Source: Chlorops oryzae (Eukaryota; Arthropoda; Insecta; Diptera; Chloropidae). From it: a stretch of DNA of 64,000 nucleotides. The stretch covers positions 141,912,434 through 141,976,433 of the forward strand of contig CM035806.1 in assembly GCA_020466095.1 (NCBI GenBank), in the 5' to 3' direction. The notes beneath the pieces were generated by a model that was given only the letters and a program-made list of their open reading frames with translations, had not been told where the DNA came from and searched no databases. The position numbers and the translations under genes are program-made. Position 1 is the first letter of the stretch. Each line of letters starts with the position of its first letter. This document shows, piece after piece, positions 48,190 to 60,893 of this stretch.

Positions 48190-48721
48190 TGCTAATAAGT
48201 CGTTTTTGGGAAGGACGTTACTGGCTGTCAAGGAAGTATACGTGCCAATTTTTGTTCAAGTCCCATTGGTATTTCGGGAGTAGGAGACAATTTTTGAAAA
48301 ACGCGCTTCTGCCACCCCCACTTTTCCAATTTTTAGAAATAATATTACTGGCCTTTAAATATGATCAAATATCAAATTTCATCAAATTATCTTGAAAAAC
48401 TTCGATTTTAGAGCAGTTTTTGTGATTTTCATAACATACCCTAGTACTGGAAGTACCCCTAAAAATGGTCCGATCGGGTCCACTCTCGAACTTGTTCTTA
48501 CTCATGTCCCCGTAAAAACGCATACCAAATTTTGTCGAGATAGCTCAACTCCTTCGATAAGATAACTGTATACAGACAGACGGACATGTCTAAATCGAAT
48601 ATCCTGGTGACGCTGATCATTTCTATATGTATTTTGTATGGTCTATCTCGATTGGTTCTGGGTGTTACATACAACCACACAAACGCAATATACCCTTGAC
48701 ACAGAGTGTGTCGGGTATAAA
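48190..48721 (-). mobile_element. DINE-1-like Helentron, minus strand, 3' truncated
   Basis: The reverse complement matches the element at 25571-26431 closely from its 5' end (ACCCGACACACTCTGTGTC, here at about 48700-48718) through the GTCCGTCTGT block and the 'tactaggg' region. The similarity runs out near 48195, leaving the 3' hairpin missing. A deletion next to GTGGCA is also seen. Confidence 0.85.
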
Positions 48722-48837
48722 AATCGTTTCGTTTCGTTTCATTTAATCCGGTGTGTCCGCAGCCTATGTTCCTTGGAGTGGCTGCCACTGAGGCCATCAG
48801 CGAAGCCGGCCGGATGGCCTGTAGAGGTCATACCCGA

Positions 48838-48960
48838 AAAAAGGCCACACACCTTATGAATTCAGCCTGCATGAATTTCGAGTGGAATAAGTAAATAATG
48901 CAGAATATGAGATAAGAACGACAAAAAATTTCTAATAAGCTAATACGGAGAATATCCCGG
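48838..48960 (+). repeat. Dispersed repeat, copy 2
   Basis: Same block order as 39153-39300 (GGCCACACACCTTATGA to TAATACGGAGAATA). Copy 1 has CATA-rich insertions compared with this one. Confidence 0.7.
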
Positions 48961-50411
48961 GATATTCATACCATACTTCATACGCGAGTGCTTAGGCCTG
49001 CCACAGGGCTGATATCTAAGGCCTGATTTCCCTATTATATCAGTTAACAAAAGGAAATCAGGGGGTTTTGCTGTGGATACCATGCATTCAGGCCAGAAAT
49101 ATTGTTATACCTCAGGGCTGTACGCACCACTGCGTTGTATTTGTGTGAGTGTATGTCTTTTTTTGAAGTGCGCCTAACATGCGATTTTTGAAAAACCTGT
49201 GCTATACTTGGAACATGACTCTCCGTTTCGCCTGTGCCGGGAGTATAAAAAGGATTTTTCTAGGAAACTACTCAAAAGGAACATAACAGTTTGATTTCAA
49301 TAGAGTTTTTTTGTTTGTTCTTTCAAACAGCAGGACCCTTTATAAACATATAAACATTTTTCACGCGCTCATATATACACACACACAGATAATATTGGCT
49401 CCAGGAAGAAAAATCCCATGATGGTGCTTGTCAGGGTGACTAACACCAGATATTGTGATCGGGGGATGTTGGAAAGTCACTCGTAACTATGACACTGTCA
49501 TGCCGGACAATGTCAGTGGTATCCTTTTCGAGTCCAAATAACGAGGCAACAAAACAACAATAAACAGCTCGGTTTCAGACCACCCTAATAGTCATCCATG
49601 ACATTATGGCCTACATAGCGGATGATGATGATCAAGTCATTCAGGCGGTGTTTTCCTGCTGGGTTCAGTAAAGCTACCTTAAATTTGTTGCTTGAAGCGA
49701 TAAATGTTGCCACTTGTTGGCAGTTTTTCATGTCATTTTTATACTATGTACCTACTTATATGTATATGAAAAAGTAAAACTCCCAGAAAACCACTCTTCA
49801 TACAAGAGGCACTTTCATTCCTTTTCAAAATTTTAATTTTTTTTTTTTTTTTTTTTTTTGCTTTGCTTTTCATTCCTTTCCTTTTCTGTTTCATTTTCAT
49901 TTTTTGATTTTTTGCTTCAATTGAACAAATTTTATACAAAAGCGAGTGGCGGGAATCGCGTGCTCAACTCATTGTCACCAGCATGTGAATCAAGTGAAGT
50001 ACAAATTGACTTAAACGCCAGCGAAAAGCAAACTATGAACCGAAACGTGTCGCGAAGGAGAGCGGAACGCATTTTCAATACTTGCAGCACACACACACAC
50101 ACATGCTCAAATTCAGAACGATATACGTCGGTGTATGCGTGTGTGTGCGTGTACTGACATAGTATGTTTGTGTGCGCTTCCTGTGTAACCCAGCCGGAAA
50201 TGTCCCGGTGAAACAAACAATGGTTTCAGCATGACATAGAGCCGCGACTCCTCCTGATTATACACCAACTTTCTAATGAAATTTACACAGAAGTGGCGGC
50301 ATTGGCCGTCATCAGAGCACATGTCACGAACTGGTAATCGAATTTGGAGTAGATCTTCTCCGTCGTATCGATACCTCTATCGATGGGAATGCCATTGCAA
50401 TTGAGAACGTA
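48961..50411. other. Region without a supported gene
   Basis: A T tract lies at 49838-49858 and (CA)n at 50089-50102. A GC-richer piece at 49940-50070 has a short open frame but no good splice context. Confidence 0.4.
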
Positions 50412-50692
50412 CACGGTAAAAATTTTGCATCGTTGTTTCTACGATAGGAAGACGTAGAAAAATATAATAGAATCGACGTAAAATACAATAAGTTTTTACT
50501 GTAAATATAATAGTTTCTACTGTGGAAGAATAATGTCCATCATAGATTTTACGATTTAAATATCATAGAATCTACGATGGAAATGTCATAGAATCTACGT
50601 AAAATACAATAAGTTCTACTGACAATCTAATAGCTTCTACTGTTTCCCTCTTACATTGATATAATGAAACTAGCAAGCTCAAATCATATCAC

Positions 50693-50762
50693 GCGATGGC
50701 GTAGTTGAAGTGTGCTAGACTTGTAATCTGGAAGGTCCGAGTTCGAACCCTGTCACAGGCCA
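50693..50762 (+). other. tRNA-like sequence, Thr(TGT)-like, degenerate
   Basis: The anticodon arm is well formed: stem CTAGA/TCTGG (with one G-T pair) around loop CTTGTAA, anticodon TGT at 50722-50724. A near-canonical B box GTTCGAACCC lies at 50741-50750. The D arm (GGCGTAGTTGAAGTG) is recognisable. The T stem and acceptor stem do not pair, so it is probably a tRNA-derived sequence and not a working tRNA. Confidence 0.6.
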
Positions 50763-51014
50763 AAGAAATTTGTGGAAAAATGGAGAAAATTAAACAGGCA
50801 AGTAAAAATTTCAAGGAAAAAATACGGGGAACAGAAAGTAAGTTACCAACCAATAAAATAGTTGCTTTCATCGCGCCTTCCAAAACGTCACGCACAATCT
50901 CTTTCAAGAAATTCCTATAGAATCGTTCTTAAAATTTTTTAAGCATACAAATTTTGGTAAAATCTTTCATTTCTCAGTGTTTTAAATAATGTAAATGTTA
51001 AATTATCTACTTTT

Positions 51015-51059
<45 letters not shown>

Positions 51060-51061
<2 letters not shown>

Positions 51062-51100
51062 GCTCGCTGGAGCAGGGATCGAACCCGCCGACAAGAATTC
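51060..51100 (-). other. tRNA 3'-half-like sequence (B box), minus strand
   Basis: On the minus strand GCGGGTTCGATCCCTGC is a good T arm with B box. The 5' half is absent or too diverged. It faces the tRNA-like sequence at 50693-50762. Confidence 0.45.
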
Positions 51101-51380
51101 ATATCAAAATTAAGAAGTTATCGAAATGTACTTCAAGATTTGAAACCGTAGTTCCTATGATTTGATATCGTAGTTCCAATGAAATAACATCATAGTTCCT
51201 AAGATGGAATATCGTTAAATCTACGTTATATATCGTTGAAATCAATGACATTCCTCATCGTAGAAACTACTGCAAAGCTGTCGTAGAATCTATGATATCT
51301 TGCATTGGACCTATATCAATTGCAGATATAATAGATTCTACGTCGGATATCATAGATTCTACGACGGAATTTTTTGAGTG

Positions 51381-52647
51381 TACTCAAAATTTCACCTTGA
51401 TATCCTTGGTGAAAAAATTAATGAATTGGTCCATTATGAGAAAATTTCCGACTGGGAAACGAGAGAGGGCAGAGGAGCTGCGCGGCATAAAGACTGCCGC
51501 TGCCACTGCTGCTGCTGCTGCTGCTGCCACAATTGAGTGTTGAACAAGTGTATCGCATTACGAAATCATTATTGACACACAATTTATTGTTGACTCGTCG
51601 CACAGTTGTTGCCGCTGTTGAACAAGTCGTACGAGTCTTGTTTTCTCCTTCAATTTCCATCTTCTTTGTTGTTGGTGTTTTCTTTTTTCTGTTCTCTCTT
51701 GCTTTTGTTTTTTTATTATTTTTTTTTTTTTTTATTTCCTTTTGTATATATACAAGATAACTGTGTATGCATGTTCTATGGTCTCGAAACTTGACAGTCT
51801 GTGGTAAATCGAAATGATTTCTGCTTCAGCCGACTTCCTGGGAAAGCTTAAGTGGCATTCACAATGTTATCAGGCAGCATCCTGCTTAACTTCAATTCCC
51901 TCTCCTAGTCGTTCTTTGATTATTTATCTGTCTGTCCGTCTGTCCGTCAGTCCGTTTGTCTGTGCAAATATCTGACGATCTATCTCGACACAGATAATTA
52001 TTTTTTGCATTTATTCCTTATATGTATATTTATGGTACAATAGCAAAGGAAAAATCCATACCATCGATGACAGCTTTGATGGCATGCCATCGAATGTTTG
52101 TGCTATATCCTTTGAACGTCATTCAATACCTTTAAATATCCTTTGCTTGAGATACATTGACGATGAATTTCCTTTTTTTCGAAAGGGTCTTTCTTCTTCT
52201 TCTTACTCCGCTTTTAATTTTAACCCCATTCTATATAAATAGTTAGTTACATATCATGGATTAAAGTGGAAATATTGAATTTTAAGTAACAGCGAGAGTC
52301 CTTTAGCTTAAATCAATCATACTAAAAGCAATTATAAGATATGGTATTCGAAAAACCAAAACAAAATTGAATGCAAATGCAAAAAAATGAGAACAACGAT
52401 GACAACAACAACAACAGAACAAAACAACAACAAGAACAAGAACAACGAAAAAAAGGCAGAAAAAAGGCAAGACAAATAGAATTGATTTCAAATTGGATAA
52501 GCTTTTGCATGCATAGAGAACGGCGGATGCCAGCGTAGCGGGAACAGTGCCAGCTGCCAGACACCTGAACGGATTCACAAAATACTAGCACGTTACTTCA
52601 CTTCCCATACACGCTCCCATACATATGTATGCGTATGGAAAAACCTA

Positions 52648-52683
<36 letters not shown>

Positions 52684-53400
52684 ATTGGCATTAGCTTTTG
52701 CGTTTGTAAGTATTTGCAGCTGGCGGAAGGATTCTGTGGCTTTTGTATGTAATTTCGTGCCATGTTTATTGGGTTTATTGCATTGTTGTTATTGTTGTTG
52801 TTGTTGTTGTTGTTGTTGTTTTTGCTGCTATCATTGTTTTTGTTATTTGTGCTGCTAAGCGCACGTTCATTGCCATTCGCTTCCGTTTTGGAATTTGCGG
52901 CATGCGGCATTTGTTGCGATTTATTCTTGTATTTTGTATGCGTGAGCGCCTAAAACGAGGCACACAGACACACACACGCGCGCACACGCACACGCTGACG
53001 CACAGTCATCCGCACACAAGATAGAACGAACTTTAAATATTTGAAGCATACATTTGCGCGTGCATGTGATTGCCCAAATGTCTATTGCATATCTTGAATA
53101 GCGAGCATATCTTTGGTCTACTCAGTCCAGAGCACTTCATTTGATTGTGGCTCGAGACGTGATAAAATTCTTCGGCTATGGTAAGCGCAAATGCATGTGT
53201 TTGTGTGTGTGTTGTGTGTTGTGTGTGTGTTGTGTGTGTGTTTGTGTGTATCTCCGTATATTTTGGTGTGTTTATATTTTTGTGTCTGTTGGTGTGCTTA
53301 ATAACCACAAATAACTTGACCTTGATATACGTTTAATTCAGGCTAAGACACATAGAAAAACAAACAAACAAAAAACCGTGTTTTTTTTTTTTAGCTTTTT
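51381..53400. other. Region without a supported gene; GT and GTT microsatellites
   Basis: (GCT)n at 51507-51526, (GT)n at 52649-52682, (GTT)n at 52784-52820, and CA/TG-rich sequence at 52960-53000 and 53198-53250. The open frames here are low complexity. Confidence 0.5.
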
Positions 53401-56400
53401 AGCTTTTATTTTTGATTCACTTTTGAATAGGGTCCTCCTCAGGAAGGAAATAATCTTTCAATTTGACAAATTGGGCGTCTTTCCAGTTTTCGAAAGCGTG
53501 TCTCGTGTTAAACGAAAAGCCAAAAAAAAAAAAAGCAAACTTGAATCCTTACAGTTTTGAGCTTTTGAGGTTTGAAGCTTTCATGCTCAAAACAGCATAC
53601 AGCTCTGAGCAATATTGCATAGTGAAGTAGTTGGACTATGATTCGACAATGTGTGCATAACGGAGCATACAAAGCTGTGCCGTAGGATAGACCACAAAAA
53701 AAAATTAAAAAAAAAAAACAAACAAAGTAAAGAAGAACAGAAAGAAAAAATAAAAGCAATAACATTCCAGCAACTCTTTCGGAACGCATTATAAATATTT
53801 CTCTTTTCTGTTTGACAAATAATTCATAAATAAATAAGGCAGCTAGAGTTTAAGTTTCCAAAGGCAAATACAATTTGCCTTCAATTCTATAAACACACAC
53901 ACACACACACATGCACTGTAGAAAAGATCCTTCCGGTGGTTCTGGGCCAATGGACGTGGGGTCGACTTAAGACTACTGTTTTCTCACCTTTTCTGTTTAA
54001 TAATATTGCACAAAAAAAGGAAAATTTCGATAATAGTTATTGTTTGTTTGTTTTTTTCCTTCCGTTTAAAATACAACCCTGATCGACGCAGTCTTGCAAT
54101 CGCTGGACATTGAATTTTTGTTAATTAAATCGTAAAATTCTTCGTTTCGTTTACGCTTTGGAACCTGAGAGAGAGTGGGCGAGAGAGAGAGAGAGGTGTG
54201 CAATCGGAAAATTGCCTTGAATTTCTATGCTATTTGCATGATTAAACAAATGCGATGAGGTTTCAAAGGGCTTCGAGCACAAACGGACCGCTATGCTGGC
54301 CGAATGCAAACATTCAAATGTTTCTTGGGTATTCGGAACGCCCAATATCCTGGCAATCCGACAATGCCAAATGATGATGAGGACGAGGACGAGGACGTGA
54401 ACGCGAACGCGAACGAGGACATGGCAGATGACGATTGCGTTAACGATGACGCAGTGAGCCCGCGACACATCAATTTTATAGTGAATATTTGGATATGCAC
54501 GACAACAGCCACAATTGCAATTAAGCGCTAATCGATTGTTATTGCACTTTCGTACCTACATATTCGTAATAGCCAACGCATGTGCTCACATGCCATTCGG
54601 TGCGATTTGGCATTTGTGCTCGTGTTAAGTGGGTTCCAATGCGTCATGCTCTTGGGTCGGACGGTTCTATGGTCTACGGTCTACGGCCGATGGTCTATGG
54701 TCGCCAGTGGCCGTGGTGCCTTTGGCCTTTGCTGTATTGTGGATATTACTGCATTAGCTTGGCTAAATATTTACACATTTATGACCTTATTATTGCTGAA
54801 ACCAAATTCTGATTGCCGTAACGGTAATGCTCCGCCGACGCTTTGTCGGCGCTTTTTGGCGGCGAGTGCATTTAAACTTTGTTGAAAGCAACCGCTATTT
54901 CCAAAGGTGTTACGTATTTAGCATAATTAAATGTCGGTTTTCCATACAATTCACTTCACTGCGAGTGTACGGCTCAAATGCGTATGCATGTGCGTGTGGG
55001 CGTGCGTGTGCGTGATTGTTGCTGTGTTCGTTCGCGATTGTAGAATGCGGTGCGGGTTCCTACATTGTCAGCATAATGGCGGTTCAAATTGTTGGTTGCA
55101 TGCAATTGTTTTCGACTAGATGATAGACTGTTCGGTCAGCGCGGTGCCTTAATGAAGCAATTCAATTCAGCAAGAATCAACGACGAAAAACTTCAATGAA
55201 ATAATTAAGTTAATTTTTTTTTTATTCAATCTTGTGGGACATTTGCACATGTGACGATTTCGTCAAAATCTCTCTTAAAGCAATCGTCAACGCATCTGTG
55301 GAAACGTCCAAATTTTTGACATTGAAATCGTTTTACGAATCAAACAGGCATGCTCCAGGTGTATTTAAAAAGGTGTATGCAATAGATATTCATGCTTGTT
55401 CTTATTCATTTTTTGACATTTTTGACGGTCGTCTTTGAAGTGTCAACATAGAAATATTTAATTTATTTTAAGATAAAGAAGGAGGAAAATCAACTCTTTA
55501 ATGCATCACGTATTCAATTATGTATGTACATACATATGTATGATGTATTTATGTAAGCGGAAAACAAATTATTTTTCGTGGCAAAGGCTTTTATTGAGCC
55601 TTTTCTGCATGAAATATCAAAAAAAATGACAAAAATTATAATTACGCAGGGCAACAATTTTGAGGTGACCGAATGTTTCAGACAAAAGGACTGCAGTTTC
55701 TGAGAGTCCTCGGCGAGTACAAAAACGTCTCACACTTATTTTAGTCGGATTGGTTCGAGGATTTTTTTAGCGATCTAAAAAAATTTGGCCGAAAACTAAG
55801 TTGCACACTTACTTTTGGCTATATCTCGTAAACTGTTTAATATTTCTCTGTCCTTTCTATGACAAAGCTTTAGTACTACACTCAAACAAAATAATTGTCG
55901 CAAGCGACGTTCGATCGCGTATTTACGTTTGAGTGTTTTTTTTTTTTTTTCAAATTTTGCTCCCTTACCTCTTCAGACGTTGAACGTTCTTTTTCATTGT
56001 ATAAGAAAAAGCTTTTAAGCGAGAAGCGCCAACATTTTTTGTTTGCAAATGTAAAACAACATCTAGTCATATATATTTTAATAAGTCCACTGCATAAAAA
56101 ATAAAATTTTAACTGCACATTTTTTGGATTATTTTCCTTGTTTTTTCGAGCTTTTTATAGCGCTTATTTATGGGTTTTTTCGGGCTCTTGTTTACTCACT
56201 CTGATGATCAAACTTAGAGTAGATAACCCAAAATGGCCTTAAGCGTGGTAATAATTATGAGAAGGACAGAGTTCAGAAAGGCAGTCAATATACCTGAGGA
56301 TTGTGCGGAGCGTGACTAGTCAAATTTTACATTATGTTTCTCACGAAATCAAATAAGTAAGTAGGTAGCTAAGGACTACGAAACTGATGATTGGAGATCT

Positions 56401-56693
56401 CCGAAGAGGGATCGTTTTATTTCACTTTTCCTCTTTCTCAAAACAATTGCGAAAATTGACTGCTAGACGTCAATCCTCAGAGCAGTCAAATGTAGAGAAG
56501 GATATTTTGTTTTTTTGAAGTGAAAACTTCTATAGGCGCGTTGAGCAGGGAGCAAATCTTTAAGTTCAAAATGCATTTGTATATGTTGTAACCGTCACGG
56601 TCGTCGTGTACGTATATCTCGGCTATATTAGTGTGCGTAGCTTTCAGTGAGAAGCATTCCTAAAAAGTTTTATGTGATTCGTCGACGTAACAC
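53401..56693. other. Region without a supported gene
   Basis: It includes a T tract at about 55937-55950, an A tract near 53696-53720, (CA)n at 53893-53910 and (GA)n at 54180-54196. The stretch 54250-55080 is somewhat GC-richer and has several short frames, but I see no matched splice sites or known motif. Confidence 0.4.
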
Positions 56694-56914
56694 CCCAGTC
56701 GGCAATTTGATATTCCATGAATATCTTCTTTTGGAAATTCATTGATGACAAAGGAAAAATATTACGTCTTAAAAATTCGTGAGTGGTTAAAAACAAATTC
56801 TACGATAGCTATCATTCATTTTTATGACATCGCAATTATAATTTTGAACGACAAATTCCGCATAGAAACTATTGCAAAAATAGTAATAGCTAAACATTGC
56901 ATATTCCGACTGGG
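56694..56914. mobile_element. TIR element, CCCAGTCGG family (copy 2)
   Basis: 221 bp with CCCAGTCGGCAATT at the left and inverse CCGACTGGG at the right. The block GACATCGCAATTATAATTTT followed by CTATTGCA matches 38712-38770 in copy 1. The larger copy 1 therefore has extra interior sequence. Confidence 0.7.
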
Positions 56915-57382
56915 ATTTGATTCAACTCGCTCTTGGTTTCTCACTTTGACTTCGGTTCTCTCAGTTCATTCGATCTTCTTTCTCACTACAGCGCAAAGAG
57001 AGTATGCAAACGGTTGCCATTTAAAAAGATATAAAAGTGCCACAGCGATTCAAAAAGAGCCAATGGGAATTAAAAGGGTCCAACACTTATATTACATGTA
57101 TATATGTATGTATATTGTAAAACAAAAATTTTGTGATGTGGATTAGGTCCGCTAAATCTAAATTATTTTGAGTGTTTGCACCGAAAATTTTTTGCTTTGA
57201 ATTGGTCACTGAGTAATTTTTGTCGTGGCGTAATAAAGCCAAAAAAGAGCCAAATACAATGAAAACGAGCCACACCGCCGACTGTAAAATATAGTGTCAG
57301 TTTTGCGTTAAAACGCCAACTGTGGCAGCCATGAGTCATATCTGCTCAATAATGCGTGTATGTATGTTCCCAGCAGAATATA
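56915..57382. other. Short AT-rich stretch, no gene
   Basis: A TATG-rich bit lies at 57096-57115. No supported feature. Confidence 0.5.
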
Positions 57383-57591
57383 CCCTGCAGTAATTATCAC
57401 TAGTGACTGATTCAATCTGTCACTAGTTCCTCCGTCACCGTCACTAGTGACCAACTGTACCCGTTCCAATGTATTCTCCTATGGACATTTTGTATGAGCA
57501 TATGTTCGAGCGGACACCAGTTGACGATTGAACTGGTGATGCTGTAGAGGCAGCTCATTAGCTATATTACCTAAATAGAAAGCTCCGCGCA

Positions 57592-57670
57592 CGGGGCTCA
57601 GATGGCTCAGTGTGAAGAGTCTGGCCTAGCGACCTGGAGACCCGTGTTCAAATCTCGCTCGGGCGGGTGC
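57592..57670 (+). other. tRNA-like sequence, degenerate
   Basis: GGCTCAGATGGCTCAGTGTGA resembles a D arm with A box, and GTGTTCAAATCTCGC resembles a T arm with B box, at normal tRNA spacing. The anticodon arm (loop CTAGCGA) pairs poorly. I do not assign an amino acid. Confidence 0.5.
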
Positions 57671-57902
57671 ACATTTTTTTTTTTTAAAGTGGATAATATT
57701 ATAGGTGTCTAACAGGCTTAAAAAAAATTTTTTTTTGCGAAAAAATTGGAAAAATTAAGTTATTGAAAATATAATTCATGAGAATTTTCGCACGAACTGT
57801 GAAAGCATTCACGAGAATTCAGAATGGAAACATTTTCTCTCTCTTCTCACCCATAAGAATCCATAAGAATAATCCTCCGAATTTTACAATTCTCCACTTT
57901 TT

Positions 57903-57978
57903 CTCGCCTGCCCTGGGATTCGAACACGAGCCTTCGGATTGATGATCGGACATGCTAACCATTACGCTACGGAGCCTT
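57903..57978 (-). other. tRNA-like sequence, degenerate, Asp/Glu-like D arm
   Basis: On the minus strand CGTAGCGTAATGGTTAGCAT is a very tRNA-like D arm with A box, and GTGTTCGAATCCCAG holds a near-canonical B box. The anticodon stem TCCGA/TCCGA pairs at four of five positions around loop TCATCAA. The acceptor stem does not close. Confidence 0.6.
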
Positions 57979-58282
57979 CTGATTCTCGTGCAGCAAATTC
58001 ATTTTATGAATGCTCAAGAAAATTGAACTGTGGACCTCCTCGTTGACCATGTCTATAGAATGACAGTGGTGACGCTGGGGTCAATTTGCCCCGCATTTAC
58101 TGCAGGGTAGTGTCGGCGGTGAACAAGTCCAAGCGTCTTTCATTGCGGACGCCTCGGTGATATGCTCAGCATGAGAGTGTCTGCGAGGTGGAGCGACATA
58201 GTCATGCCAATAAGTTTACATATAATTTTTAAATGCTCAGGATATCTCAATGCGCTATGCACTTTTCCTATGAACGTTTTTA

Positions 58283-58458
58283 GGGAACGTGTCCAAACTA
58301 CGTGACCCTTTTAGGGGGGGAGGGGGGTCCTGAAAGTACTACACTTGGACAAATTGGTCACTTAAATTATTCTACGGATTGTCACCGAGGGGGGGGGGGG
58401 GGGGGGAGGGGGGTAAAAAGTAGTAAAAAAATGGTTCACGTAGTTTGGACACGTTCCC
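58283..58458. mobile_element. PIF/Harbinger-like MITE with G-runs
   Basis: 176 bp with perfect 23-bp TIRs beginning GGGAACGTGTCCAAACTA, and a 3-bp target duplication TTA at 58280-58282 and 58459-58461. Three-base TTA/TAA duplications with G-rich ends are typical of PIF/Harbinger. Inside are two G runs (about 58313-58327 and 58388-58413), the second of 18 consecutive Gs with one break after it. Confidence 0.85.
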
Positions 58459-60893
58459 TTATGTACACATCGAATCATAGCACCGAAATTGAACATGTGG
58501 TAGGCGGTTGTAGGCGGTAGGCATTGTTGGCCGCTGGGACGGTTCATCGCTTCTGTAAGCAGCACTTTGGACGCTGGGTACTAATAGAAAACGAAAGCTC
58601 GACGTTGTGATTCTTAGTATTGTCACTGGGCATGCAACATATTGTATTGTACATATTGTATCTCCGGTGTCCTCGGATAATGATAGAGACGACGATGAAA
58701 AATCAAATGAAACTAAAATATATAAAATATTTTCTGGCGAAAAAAACTCGTCTCATTTTTTCTAAAAACCCAATTCAAATATGAACAACTCATCGGATTT
58801 TCTTTTTCTGGGTCTTGAAATGCTCTTAGAAATCCACTCATTTACTTAAGATAGCCTAAACCTGAATACCGAATCTTCTTCGGAAATTATATGAGCTTGA
58901 AATCAAGTTTTTGTACAAAGTTGTTAAAAATTTCTTAAAATTTTTGCCTTTATCGCCCTATAGCTCCTTAGCTGTTGAACCGATTTCATCCATATGTATG
59001 AGGGATATGCTGTATATTTACTCTTCTTTTATATGAATTAAATTTTTTGAAACGGTCGAACGATAAAACTACGACTAAAAAATATTGACAAAAAATCGCA
59101 AAACCTTTCTTAGCGAATATTTAAAAAACGCGAGCTAACTTTCAAACTTAAAGCATATATTTTGCTTCAGCGAAACAAATACGACAAAAAAATAGTTGGT
59201 TTCAAGTCAAAGGAAAATTTAGTGTTGAGCAGTGTAATTAATTGTTAAAACTTTGTGCAGCCAGCAATATATTTCAATAATAAAATACTTTACATATAAC
59301 ATGCCTATAATTGTTTCTCTGAGTCTCATTAAATGTAAAAATCAAGATTGATTTTAATAATTTTAAATCAAATATTATGCATTTCAAACTTCAATACACA
59401 TTCTATGTTTTCACTTCCAACGGCAGTTCCATAACTGCCAACTTTTTTTTTTTCTTTTCTTTTCTTTTCTAGAAAATTGAGAGGAAGTAATTAATAATGG
59501 TACGTATGTGTCTATGTATATGCTTGACTTATCGTTCAGTTGTTAGAGAGCAGTCGGAATTGCATGCATGGTGGTGAAACGGTCGAGTTAAGCTGATGGC
59601 ATAACCCACCATCGGGTGGCTATAGACGCGCAAGTGTACTCGTATATAAATTTGTACCTACATTAAACTCGTACATACGTATTTGCTCTTCCAAGTATGC
59701 AATGGTTATTGACCGTAACATTTAAAGCTACTCATGGTAAAGAGCTACACGCAGGAGAAGAAGAACAAGGAGAAGAGCAACAAGACGATGAAGAAGAGCT
59801 AACAAAAACGGCAGTTATCATTAAATGAACTTTTATTGCCATTTAAGTTTCTTGCATGTGAGGAAAGACGTTATCCTATTGTCCATGTGTGTGTGTGAGT
59901 GTGTATGTGTGTGAGAGTGTGAAACCCATAAAGTTGTTAGGCTATCTATGTAGCTTGTTTGTCTCCTAAATTATTCGTGTGTATTTTTGCTCGCATGTTT
60001 CACGTTTATATGCCTTGACTTGTCATGACCCTCTCGTGTTCTTCGAATTCCCCGTTATTGTTGTAATTTATTAGAATACTTGACTTTCATTACGACGGGG
60101 CAAATAAGGTGCACGCACACACGCATACAGGCACACAGGCACACAGGCACGCACGCACATACATTAAAACATGGCCATTAAATGTGTGTTTTCGATGATT
60201 GGAAACAGCATCGAACATTGCCAGCCATTGCCGGCAAAGGTGAAATTTTCTTAACGGCTCAACGCTTAGACAAAAATACCTGAAACTGATTACGCTTAAT
60301 CCCAATAAAACTCAGTTCCACAATTTTATGGCCACTTGAAGAAGAGACGTTTGGGGATAAATTTCATAAATAAATTGTATGCGGTCATAATGTACTTAGT
60401 TGAATAAAGTAGACCTTAAGTTGTGGAAATGTTTGCCTCGTTTCAATGTGTAGAAGTTTCCAGCTTCGAAATAAGATGACTTCATATAAATGTGTGAATA
60501 CATACATACATATGTGTTTTGTATTGCATGTGTGTGTACGCATTTGTGTGAGATGAATGCATATTAATAACTTAGCTTGTGTATGTTAATAGAACTCAAG
60601 CTCAAATGTTGCCATAAAGAGAAGCTTAAATGTTCTTCCTCATTTAGAATTAAATTAAGGCACATTACTTTCATGCACATTTCGCATTTACTATATTCAC
60701 CTAAAAGTATGCTTTATCAAACACCAAATAAATAAGAATATGTAAAATAATTGAGGACAGGATTGGGAGATACATATATGTAAAGTAGGTTAATCAATGA
60801 GTCAACTCAAATGCTGCCACCTAAGAGATGTACGCCGAAAGCTATATCGAGAGGGATTTTCGGGCACTACAAAAATTTTAATTGTGTACTTAC
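58459..60893. other. Region without a supported gene
   Basis: AT-rich, with TG-rich tracts at 59886-59922 and 60524-60550 and CA-rich sequence at 60112-60160. No exon is recognised. Confidence 0.5.

Larger units (their letters stand above)
50412..51380. mobile_element. TIR element A carrying two tRNA-like sequences
   Basis: 969 bp with imperfect TIRs, CACGGTAAAAATT at the left and inverse CACTCAAAAAATT at the right, flanked by TA at 50410-50411 and 51381-51382. Both arms are arrays of the short motif TCTACGA/TCGTAGA with ATAGAATCTACG variants. Inside are a + strand tRNA-like sequence (50693-50762), a 50-base A tract (about 51017-51058) and a minus-strand tRNA-like sequence (51060-51100). No protein is encoded. 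The superfamily is unknown. Confidence 0.65.
57383..58107. mobile_element. TIR element B carrying two tRNA-like sequences
   Basis: 725 bp with TIRs CCCTGCAGTAA at both ends, flanked by TA (57381-57382 and 58108-58109). Next to the left end is an array of CACTAGTGA/TCACTAG motifs. A + strand tRNA-like sequence (57592-57670) and a minus-strand one (57903-57978) face each other across about 230 bp. The layout is the same as in element A, though the sequences differ. No protein is encoded. Confidence 0.65.

Noticed and set aside
50693..50762. Functional tRNA-Thr gene
   Set aside because: The acceptor and T stems do not pair, despite a good anticodon arm and B box.
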